A stretch of 64,000 nucleotides of DNA. It comes from Paenibacillus lactis (GTDB lineage: Bacteria > Bacillota > Bacilli > Paenibacillales > Paenibacillaceae). The translations under genes and the position numbers were made by a program. The stretch spans positions 39,868-103,867 of the forward strand of contig NZ_JAGGKI010000019.1 in NCBI RefSeq assembly GCF_017873605.1, written 5' to 3'. Numbering within the stretch: position 1 is the first letter of the stretch; each line of letters begins with the position of its first letter. The notes beneath the pieces were generated by a model. That model saw only the letters and a program-made list of their open reading frames with translations, had not been told where the DNA came from and made no database searches. Positions 57,689 to 64,000 of this stretch are shown one piece after another.

Positions 57689-59653
57689 TCACGAGAGCTC
57701 AAGCCATTCTGCCAGCAGACGGTCATGCATCGCCGATAAAGACTCCCGCTCCTTCCAGCGTTCCTCCAATGTTGCGAAGTCCTCCTCGCTCTCCGGATTA
57801 GCTTCTCCTTCAATCGCTTCATCCAGACGCTGGATTCGCGTTTCGAGCTCCGCGATTTCCTTCTCCAACCGCTTCATTCGGTCCATAGCAGACGGCTCTA
57901 TAATTGAATCAGCCGTTGAAGCTTTCTTTCTGCGCCGATCCTCGGCGGACAGCTGCTGCGCCAGCTGCTTCACCGGATCGCTTGCCTCTGTCTTTGAGGT
58001 TCCTTCCGCTTTTACCAAAGCAAGCTGCTCCTTCTTGGCACGGAAATCATCGTAGCTCCCTAAGTAGGCAGTCAAACGGCCTTTTTCCAGCTCCCATATC
58101 TTCTCGCCGATCCGATTGACGAAATACCGGTCGTGGGAGATGACAAGAATGGTGCCCGTGAATTCCTGCAGAGCATCCTCCAGCGCCTCCCGGGATTCGA
58201 TATCGAGGTGATTGGTCGGCTCATCCAAGAGCAGCAGATTCGGCTTTCGATGGATCAGCACAGCCAGCCTCAGCCTCGTCCATTCCCCGCCGGATAACTG
58301 GCCCACCGCCTTGAAAACCGCCGGACCGTAGAACAGGAAACGGGCCAGCTTGCCGCGTGCCTCCCCTTCACCGATCCCGGCATGCTGCCGGAAGAATTCG
58401 AGGACGCTTTCCTGCGGATTCTCCGGCTTCTCTTCCTGGGCAAGATAACCTGCGTCCACGCGGGCGCCCAACTCAACGGAGCCCTGAGCAGGCGTGAGTT
58501 TGCCGAGCAGCACCTGGAACAGTGTCGTTTTTCCGCTGCCGTTCGCCCCCATGAGCACGATTTTCTCCCCAAATTCCAACAGCCCCGATACGCCATGCAG
58601 TACAGGCTCATCACCATAAGCGTGAACAACCTGCTCAAAGCTCACCACCCGGCGTCCCGTCCGTTCCTCAGGATTCAGGTCAAAATCGGCCGATCTGCGC
58701 TGCAGTACCGGCCGTTTGACCGGCTCCATCCGCTCCAGTGCCTTGCGCATCGAGGCAGCCCGCTTGAAGAACTTCTCGTTTCCGCCGATCCGTCCCCACT
58801 CTTCCAGCTGCCGAATCGATTCCCTCATCTTCTTGACGATCTTTTGCTGCTCTTGGTACTGCTCAAACTGCTGGAGCAGCCTTGCCTCCTTCGCTTCCAT
58901 ATAAGCCGTATAGCCGCCAGCGGCCGTAAAGGCCTCCCCGTCTTCCAGCTCTATGGTTCGCGTCGCCACGCGGTCCAAAAAGTACCGATCATGCGAGATG
59001 ACGACACAGGTGCCGGAATAATCACGCAAAAATGATTCAAGCCATTCGGTGCGCCGCAAATCCAGGTGATTGGTCGGCTCGTCAAGCAGGAGCAAATCAG
59101 GCTTCACGATAAGCTGGGAAGCCAGCATCACCCGGGTCTTCTCCCCGCCCGATAAGGCACTGAATGGAAGATCATAAATCGACTGGGAAATATCGAGCCC
59201 CGATGCGATTCTGTCGATGCTCGCCTCCATCTCATAGCCTCCCCCGCGTTCAAACTGCTCCTGGAGCACCGCATACCGCCGGAGCAGCCGCTCCAGCTCT
59301 TGGGCATCCCCGGCAGCCGCCGGATCGCTCATCCGAGACTCCAGCTCGGCCATCGCCGACTTGCATTCCTTCAAAGACCGCAAGCCGTAGGACAGGACAT
59401 CCCACACCGTCCAATCCTTCGTATCCTTTGGAATCTGCTCCAGGTATCCTACCTTTGCATCCTTCTTGATCGCTAAACGCCCTTCACTCGGCTGCTCGAT
59501 TCCGGCCAGAAGACGCATCAGGGTTGTCTTCCCGCTGCCGTTTCGTCCGATCAGCGCTAATTTCTCGCCTTCGCGGACTTCAAACGATATATGGTCCAGC
59601 ACCAGATTGGCGCCGTGGTAATAAGTTAACTGTTGTGCATCAATCATATTCAT
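57689..59653 (-). CDS. ABC-F family ATPase (YdiF/ARE-like)
   Basis: The 654-residue protein has two ABC domains and no membrane part. NBD1 has GRNGSGKTT, LSGGEKTR and LLLLDEPTNHLDLRR. The inter-domain linker of about 80 residues is a charged helical hairpin. NBD2 has GANGSGKTT, LSGGEWTR and LLLLDEPTNHLDIES. A C-terminal coiled coil (MDRMKRLEKEIAELETRIQRLDEAI) follows. ABC-F proteins bind the ribosomal E site, and some displace antibiotics. The upstream leader peptide and intrinsic terminator resemble control of antibiotic-resistance ABC-F genes. ATG 59653 follows AGGAGG. The longer frame overlaps the attenuator. Confidence 0.92.
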   Translation of the reverse strand: MNMIDAQQLTYYHGANLVLDHISFEVREGEKLALIGRNGSGKTTLMRLLAGIEQPSEGRLAIKKDAKVGYLEQIPKDTKDWTVWDVLSYGLRSLKECKSAMAELESRMSDPAAAGDAQELERLLRRYAVLQEQFERGGGYEMEASIDRIASGLDISQSIYDLPFSALSGGEKTRVMLASQLIVKPDLLLLDEPTNHLDLRRTEWLESFLRDYSGTCVVISHDRYFLDRVATRTIELEDGEAFTAAGGYTAYMEAKEARLLQQFEQYQEQQKIVKKMRESIRQLEEWGRIGGNEKFFKRAASMRKALERMEPVKRPVLQRRSADFDLNPEERTGRRVVSFEQVVHAYGDEPVLHGVSGLLEFGEKIVLMGANGSGKTTLFQVLLGKLTPAQGSVELGARVDAGYLAQEEKPENPQESVLEFFRQHAGIGEGEARGKLARFLFYGPAVFKAVGQLSGGEWTRLRLAVLIHRKPNLLLLDEPTNHLDIESREALEDALQEFTGTILVISHDRYFVNRIGEKIWELEKGRLTAYLGSYDDFRAKKEQLALVKAEGTSKTEASDPVKQLAQQLSAEDRRRKKASTADSIIEPSAMDRMKRLEKEIAELETRIQRLDEAIEGEANPESEEDFATLEERWKERESLSAMHDRLLAEWLELS

Positions 59654-59738
59654 TCTAGGCTTCCTCCTGTACCGGCATGACCTGTAATGATAAAGCCATG
59701 CCGAATCCGTATTTTGGAGAAGACCTCGCCCGGAATGC

Positions 59739-59771
59739 AAAAAGGTCCCGCAGAGCAAGCTCCGCGAGACC
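59739..59771 (-). terminator. Leader terminator (attenuator) before the ABC-F gene
   Basis: On the minus strand GGTC-CGC-type arms (GGTCTCGCGGAGC and GCTCTGCGGGACC, two mismatches) form a hairpin followed by TTTTTG. It lies after the leader ORF and 85 bases before the ABC-F start, so it would stop transcription unless an alternative fold or ribosome position prevents it. Confidence 0.75.
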
Positions 59772-59803
59772 TAAGGATACTAAACAGCCCGATTAATCAG
59801 GCT

Positions 59804-59956
59804 TCATCCGTACAGGCAGGCAGGTGACTTCTCGATGGTGAATTCCGTATGCTTAAAAATGGACAGACCTCTCCCGTTGTCGGAAAAAGCATGAACAATG
59901 CCAGCCATTGCCATAGGTAGCTGGCTAATACGGTTGTTCACCATCTCGATATTCAT
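59804..59956 (-). CDS. 50-residue leader peptide of the ABC-F gene
   Basis: ATG 59956 follows the very strong ribosome binding site AAGGAGGTGAGG. The product, MNIEMVNNRISQLPMAMAGI then VHAFSDNGRG and a tail ending SPACLYG, has no domain, signal or membrane helix. It ends about 30 bases before the terminator hairpin that precedes the ABC-F start. A strongly initiated short ORF followed by a terminator is the usual layout of ribosome-stalling attenuators of antibiotic-inducible ABC-F genes. Stalling itself is inference. Confidence 0.65.
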   Translation of the reverse strand: MNIEMVNNRISQLPMAMAGIVHAFSDNGRGLSIFKHTEFTIEKSPACLYG

Positions 59957-59988
59957 CCTGCCTCACCTCCTTCATTCAAGTTATCGAC

Positions 59989-60018
59989 AATATACCATAT
60001 TGCCAAATGATAGCGCAA
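59989..60018 (-). promoter_or_regulatory. Candidate promoter of the ABC-F leader
   Basis: On the minus strand TTGCGC (60013-60018) and TATATT (59989-59994) are 18 bases apart, about 30 bases before the leader peptide start. TTGGCA at 60001-60006 is an alternative -35 box with a weaker -10. Confidence 0.5.
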
Positions 60019-60145
60019 GTCTGTGTATGAACGGCTGCCCGAATAGGGTAAAAAGCCTGGACACTGACCCCGGCAGCGTCTGTACTGTCATTGACCTTTT
60101 GATCTTTTTTTGGGAGCACCGCAGGAACCAACAAAAAAAGAACCG

Positions 60146-61114
60146 CTAACGGCTCTTTAAAATCGTCAGCAGTTCTTCCATGTCCTCCGGCATAGGTGCC
60201 GAGAACTCCAAATATTGTCCGCTTGCAGGGTGGACGAAGCCGAGCACGGCCGCATGCAGCGCTTGTCCGTTCAGCTTGATTCCCTTGCTCTTGCCATATA
60301 CCGGATCTCCAACAAGGGGATGGCCGATATATTTCATATGCACCCGGATTTGGTGCGTTCTCCCCGTCTCCAGCTTCAGCTCGAGCAGGCTGTAATCGCC
60401 GAATCGCTCAACAACGGTAAAGTGCGTCACCGCATGCTTGCTGTTCCGGTCCGTGACTGTATACATTTTGCGATCCTGCGGATCCCGGCCGATCGGCGCA
60501 TCGATCGTTCCCTGATCGTGGCTGATGTTGCCATGCACCAGTGCCAGATAGCGCCGGTTCACGCTATGCTCCTTCAGCTGTGCGGCCAGAGACGCGTGCG
60601 CCTTATCATTCTTGGCGGCCATGATCAGCCCTGTGGTGTCCTTATCGATCCGATGGACGATCCCCGGACGGAGCTCGCCGTTAATGCCGGATAGATCCTT
60701 GCAGTGATGCATCAGTGCGTTCACCAAGGTCCCTGATACATGGCCGGGGGCCGGATGAACCACCATCCCTCTTGGCTTGTTGACCACGATAACGTCACGG
60801 TCTTCATATGCAATGTCGAGCGGAATATCCTCCGGAACAATCTCGACGACCGATGGGGCCGGTATGGTCAGCGCAATCCGGTCTCCTTGGCTTACCTTGT
60901 AATTGGCTTTCACCGGCGAATCATTGACTAGGACATGCCCATCGGCAATCCACAACTGGACCTGAGATCGCGACACATCTTCAGCCAGTCCATCGGTGAT
61001 GTATTTATCGATCCGGGTCTTGGCGGACTCGGCGTCGACGATCCATTCCTGAACGTCCTGCTCCTGCTCGTCCGAATCTACCACATGATCTGTACGCTGC
61101 CCGTCCTGCAACAT
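60146..61114 (-). CDS. RluA/RluD family pseudouridine synthase
   Basis: The 322-residue enzyme has an S4 RNA-binding domain at about 32-80 (RIDKYITDGLAEDVSRSQVQLWIADGHVLVND) and the synthase domain with VVNKPRGMVVHPAPGH, the catalytic PGIVHRIDKDTTGL (Asp about 157), and LETGRTHQIRVHMKYIGHPLVGD. It likely modifies 23S rRNA, as RluD does at positions 1911/1915/1917. It corresponds to Bacillus YlyB, which also follows lspA. It overlaps lspA by one base. Confidence 0.93.
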   Translation of the reverse strand: MLQDGQRTDHVVDSDEQEQDVQEWIVDAESAKTRIDKYITDGLAEDVSRSQVQLWIADGHVLVNDSPVKANYKVSQGDRIALTIPAPSVVEIVPEDIPLDIAYEDRDVIVVNKPRGMVVHPAPGHVSGTLVNALMHHCKDLSGINGELRPGIVHRIDKDTTGLIMAAKNDKAHASLAAQLKEHSVNRRYLALVHGNISHDQGTIDAPIGRDPQDRKMYTVTDRNSKHAVTHFTVVERFGDYSLLELKLETGRTHQIRVHMKYIGHPLVGDPVYGKSKGIKLNGQALHAAVLGFVHPASGQYLEFSAPMPEDMEELLTILKSR

Positions 61115-61623
61115 TACTCATTCCCTTCCGTGCCAGAAACTTCTCTTGATGTATTGAGCTTATTGAGCTTCTCCCGTCTTCCATCCAGAATGGTATCCAG
61201 AATAATCAGGCCAACGCCAATCACGATACAGGAATCGGCAATGTTGAATATCGGGAAGGTGTAGCTGCCGAAATTGAATTGCAGAAAATCGACAACCTCG
61301 CCCATCAGCAGACGGTCGATAAAATTCCCCAAGGCACCGCCGAGCACAAGCGCAAGCGCTGTCGGCAGCAATTTGCGGCCTTCCTTCGTCATTTTGCGCA
61401 GATACCATACAATACCGGCCACGACAGCTATCGTTACGACGATAAAAAACCACAGCTGGTCCTGTAGAATACCGAATGCGGCTCCACGGTTCCGGCTGGA
61501 TGTAATCAAGAAGAAATTGCCGATAACCGGGATCTGCTCATACATTTCCAGCCTCGAGGCGATCAGATATTTAGTGCCCTGATCGATAAGAAACATTACC
61601 AATGCAATCAAATAATATACCAC
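61114..61623 (-). CDS. lspA: Signal peptidase II (prolipoprotein signal peptidase)
   Basis: The 169-residue protein has four membrane helices and the LspA motifs FLIDQGTKYL, TSSRNRGAAFGI, the first catalytic Asp in GGALGNFIDRL (about 103) and the second in FPIFNIADSCI (about 130). It cleaves lipoprotein signal peptides after lipid attachment, for example that of the sugar-binding lipoprotein in this window. The start is GTG 61623 with GGAGTG ten bases upstream. It is followed by the pseudouridine synthase gene, as in B. subtilis lspA-ylyB. Confidence 0.96.
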   Translation of the reverse strand: MVYYLIALVMFLIDQGTKYLIASRLEMYEQIPVIGNFFLITSSRNRGAAFGILQDQLWFFIVVTIAVVAGIVWYLRKMTKEGRKLLPTALALVLGGALGNFIDRLLMGEVVDFLQFNFGSYTFPIFNIADSCIVIGVGLIILDTILDGRREKLNKLNTSREVSGTEGNE

Positions 61624-61844
61624 TCGTTTATGTCACTCCGATCTTTACATCTGCCGGTTCGTCCCCGAGTCAACAAGCTCCCCGCAGGACCGGACAGTAA
61701 CTCGTCTTATTGTAGCACAGGGGCTCGGACAACGTCCATTCCTCTCCAATGGGGTGAACATTTTCCGTCAGTAAAACGAACCCACACAGCGCACTATATA
61801 GGTAAGAACAAGAAGGTCAACTTCGGACCGGAGAGGAGCCTAAC

Positions 61845-62585
61845 ATGTCGCATCTTACTCAGGAACAACTAAGGACCCTGCAGCAGAAACTGATGGAACG
61901 GAAGGCTGAGCTCGAATCACGGATGGTACACAACGACCAGCATGGGCTCGGCGAATCGGAGCGGGATAATACGGGCGAGTTATCCCATATCGACAACCAT
62001 CCCGGAGACTTGGGCACCGAGGTCTACGAAAGGGGGAAGGACCTTGCGCTTCAGGACAGGGTGGATCTTGAGCTGCAGCGCGTCATTTTCGCGCTAGAAG
62101 CCATCCATCACGGGCGATACGGTACTTGCGAGACCTGCGGTCAGCCGATTCCGTATGAACGGCTTGAAGTGCTTCCCGATACCAAATATTGCGTTGAGCA
62201 TACACCGAAAACGGAAATTTCCAGAGACCGCCCGGTTGAAGAAGAGGTGCTGGCTCCCGCCTTCGGCAAGTCCAGCATGGACGAGCATGAGTATGCGGCC
62301 TTCGACGGCGAGGACGCCTGGCAGATTGTTGAGAGCTGGGGGAACTCAAACTCGCCGGCTTTAGCGGAAGGGAATAATATTGACAGTTATAACGAAATGG
62401 ATATTGAGCATGAGGATGATTTGGGCGGTTTTGTTGAAGTGTATGAAAACTTTGTGGCCACCAACATCGACGGGTCGGAAGTGTTCATCGTCCGCAGTCC
62501 GCAGTACATCGACTACCTGAATCGGGGCGAAGGAAGCTACCTGCTGGATCCTCATGCGGAGTCCGACGACGATTCGCTTATCTAA
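61845..62585 (+). CDS. TraR/DksA-type zinc finger protein, YteA-like
   Basis: The 246-residue protein has an N-terminal coiled coil (LRTLQQKLMERKAELESRM) with the NTGELSHIDNHPGDLGTEVYERGKDLAL region typical of the YteA family. A zinc finger, GRYGTCETCGQPIPYERLEVLP...YCVEH, spaces its ligands C-x2-C-x17-C-x2-H, so the usual fourth Cys is His. A long acidic C-terminal tail follows. Relatives of DksA bind RNA polymerase. The role of YteA-like proteins is uncertain. GGAGAGG lies upstream of ATG 61845. Confidence 0.88.
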   Translation: MSHLTQEQLRTLQQKLMERKAELESRMVHNDQHGLGESERDNTGELSHIDNHPGDLGTEVYERGKDLALQDRVDLELQRVIFALEAIHHGRYGTCETCGQPIPYERLEVLPDTKYCVEHTPKTEISRDRPVEEEVLAPAFGKSSMDEHEYAAFDGEDAWQIVESWGNSNSPALAEGNNIDSYNEMDIEHEDDLGGFVEVYENFVATNIDGSEVFIVRSPQYIDYLNRGEGSYLLDPHAESDDDSLI

Positions 62586-62675
62586 TTGCTCGTGAGCGGG
62601 ACCGGCAGCAAGCTTACGGAATACCTCTGGCTGCCGGTCTGTACATACGCCCAAGCCTCCTAATGCCCGGCCGCC

Positions 62676-63017
62676 TTACCGAAGCTCCAGCTGCCGCTGC
62701 ACAATGCGCACAATATCCGCTATATAGTCCCCGATAATCGGGAGATTTAGCGCGCCAAGGGCTTGAAGCACATAAATGATCGTAGCGGCGAAAAATGTAA
62801 ACCCAAGCGCAATTCCCACCCCGCGTGCCGTCCCCGCCAGCAAGTTGGTTCCGATCAGCCGCCATGGCCGATTCAGAAGCTGCGTATAATCCGCGATCCT
62901 CGACTTTTCAAGCTGCTGTGCGATATCCGTAAGCATCCGGTGGATGGCGTTCAAGCGCTCCTCCTCGTTCATTTCCGCATGCTCCGCTGGATCCTTCGTA
63001 TCCTTGCGTTCCGCCAT
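62676..63017 (-). CDS. DUF5665 domain-containing membrane protein
   Basis: The 113-residue protein has a charged N-terminus, a helix RLNAIHRMLTDIAQQLEKSRIADYTQLLNRPWRL, and one or two membrane segments, LIGTNLLAGTARGVGIALGFTFFAATIIYVLQAL, then LPIIGDYIADIVRIVQRQLE. This fits DUF5665, a small membrane family of unknown function in Bacillota. It is convergent with the TraR gene. Confidence 0.85.
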   Translation of the reverse strand: MAERKDTKDPAEHAEMNEEERLNAIHRMLTDIAQQLEKSRIADYTQLLNRPWRLIGTNLLAGTARGVGIALGFTFFAATIIYVLQALGALNLPIIGDYIADIVRIVQRQLELR

Positions 63018-63197
63018 GACACCGCTACCTCCTTATACACTGGACAGCCTCGGCTATTGCGGGCTTAGTCGTTTCCCTTGTTCCCAAAATAGTGCATAAC
63101 ATGCTCGTCGTATTCGTCGCATCCCACAAAAAATACATGGATAGTATACGTCCGCTGCAACCGTATCATTCTTCAAAGATTGCCGGCAGCGAACCAA

Positions 63198-63919
63198 AAC
63201 AAGAGGTTACTTCTGGAGGGAAAAACCGCCTTCATTGTTCGAGCAAGTCCCTTTTAGGTACTTCTGGTGCAAAAACATCCCACTTTGGACCGAACAAGTC
63301 CCTTTTAGGTACTTCCGGTGCGGAAACCGCCCTCTCTGACCGGAACAAGTCCCTTTTAGGTACTTCTGGTGCGGAAACCGCCCTCTCTGACCGGAACAAG
63401 TCCCTTTTAGGTACTTCTGGTGCGAAAACCGCCCTCTTTGGACCGAGCAAGTCCCTTTTAGGTACTTCTGGTGCGAAAACTGCCCTCTCTGGACCGAGCA
63501 AGTCCCTTTTAGGTACTTCTGGTGCGAAAACTGCCCTCTCTGACCGGAACAAGTCCCTTTTAGGTACTTCTGGTGCGGAAACCGCCCTCTCTGACCGGTA
63601 CAAGTCCCTTTTAGGTACTTCTGGTGCGGAAACCGCCCTCTCTGACCGGAGCAAGTCCCTTTTAGGTACTTCTGGTGCGGAAACCGCCCTCTCTGACCGG
63701 AACAAGTCCCTTTTAGGTACTTCTGGTACGGAAACCGCCCTCTCTGACCGGAACAAGTCCCTTTTAGGTACTTCTGGTGCGGAAACCGCCCTCTCTGACC
63801 GGAACAAGTCCCTTTTAGGTACTTCTGGTGCGAAAACCGCCCTCTCTGACCGGAACAAGTCCCTTTTAGGTACTTCTGGTGCGAAAACCGCCCTCTCTGA
63901 CCGGAACAAGTCCCTTTTT
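63198..63919. repeat. Thirteen tandem copies of a 51-bp repeat
   Basis: From 63241 to 63903 there are 13 full units of exactly 51 bp, with a degenerate copy before (63198-63240) and a partial copy after (63904-63919). The invariant core is AAGTCCCTTTTAGGTACTTC followed by TGGTGCGGAAACCGCCC. Units differ at a few sites (GCGGAAACC or GCGAAAACC; CTGACC or TGGACC). Because 51 is divisible by three, long frames stay open on both strands, but neither has a ribosome binding site at its start. Each unit can form a GCGG-AAA-CCGC hairpin. Confidence 0.95.
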
Positions 63920-63936
63920 GCAGCTAGAATAAAAAG

Positions 63937-64000
63937 TGGACACCCCTTAGTGATAAAACGATAATGAAACAAAGCAGACGAGAGGGTGTCAAAAAAAATG
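63937..64000 (+). mobile_element. Possible left end of an insertion sequence
   Basis: TGGACACCCCTTAG begins at 63937. About 40 bases later GAGGGTGTC (63982-63990), near-complementary to it, serves as a ribosome binding site for an ATG at 63998-64000 that runs off the window. The layout (terminal TGGACACC, short leader, start codon) resembles IS3-type ends, but no transposase residues are visible. Confidence 0.3.

Noticed and set aside
63198..63919. CRISPR array
   Set aside because: The units are contiguous 51-bp tandem copies without unique spacers, and no cas genes are nearby.
63092..63964. Open frames of 290 and 246 codons across the repeat array (both strands)
   Set aside because: They exist because the repeat unit is 51 bp with no stop in several frames. 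Neither has a ribosome binding site or non-repeat domain.

Overview
The window reads as a moderate-to-high GC chromosome segment of a Gram-positive, spore-former-lineage bacterium, most probably Paenibacillus. This rests on gene content and style: strong AGGAGG ribosome binding sites, a PyrR-attenuated pyr operon, LL-diaminopimelate aminotransferase, YesM/YesN-type two-component proteins, LplABC-type sugar importers, DUF1292/DUF3892/DUF5665 proteins and a YteA-like TraR protein. The species assignment is inference; no rRNA is present.

Layout. 1-7.5 kb is a patchwork of small housekeeping and accessory genes: the end of an endonuclease/exonuclease/phosphatase gene, DUF1292, a stalk-domain protein, an MBL-fold hydrolase, DUF3892, a GNAT, a lipoprotein, tRNA-Val, a DHFR-like protein, a stand-alone ATP-dependent DNA ligase, tiny membrane proteins, and a DUF5316-like gene whose frame shifts at an A AAA AAG heptamer. 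7.6-9.0 kb is a compact agr-like peptide-signalling cluster on the minus strand: a 7-TM protein without kinase domain, AgrB, and a 46-residue AgrD with Ser in place of the ring Cys. 9.7-13.8 kb holds a secreted orphan and a TetR-GNAT-ABC ATPase-permease operon with an operator filling its promoter spacer. 13.9-15.2 kb has an L,D-transpeptidase, a VOC protein and a small protein.

15.4-35.2 kb is one minus-strand carbohydrate-utilisation locus. It contains a sensor kinase and AraC-type regulator, a solute-binding lipoprotein, two permeases, and five glycosidases: GH3, GH38, GH125, a large clan GH-A-like enzyme and a second GH38. Two GH38 enzymes plus GH125 point to alpha-mannoside or N-glycan-type substrates. 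No importer ATPase is encoded, so a shared MsmX-type ATPase elsewhere is likely.

35.3-47 kb is mixed: L,D-transpeptidase, AI-2E family transporter, ung, tRNA-Leu, GH25 lysozyme, polysaccharide deacetylase, a TetR/MFS pair sharing an operator-like motif, several small membrane proteins, tRNA-Ile2 and tRNA-fMet, a small cluster with possible type VII secretion remnants, and a TetR/alpha-beta hydrolase pair.

47.3-56.3 kb is the pyrimidine operon pyrR-pyrB-pyrC-carA-carB-pyrF-pyrE, transcribed from a TTGACA/CATAAT promoter through a PyrR-binding anti-antiterminator and a terminator. It is followed by dapL and by an ABC-F ATPase whose leader encodes a 50-residue peptide and an intrinsic terminator, which suggests ribosome-sensing attenuation. 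60.1-63.0 kb carries an RluD-family pseudouridine synthase with lspA, a TraR/YteA protein and DUF5665. The window ends with thirteen 51-bp tandem repeats and what may be the left end of an insertion sequence.
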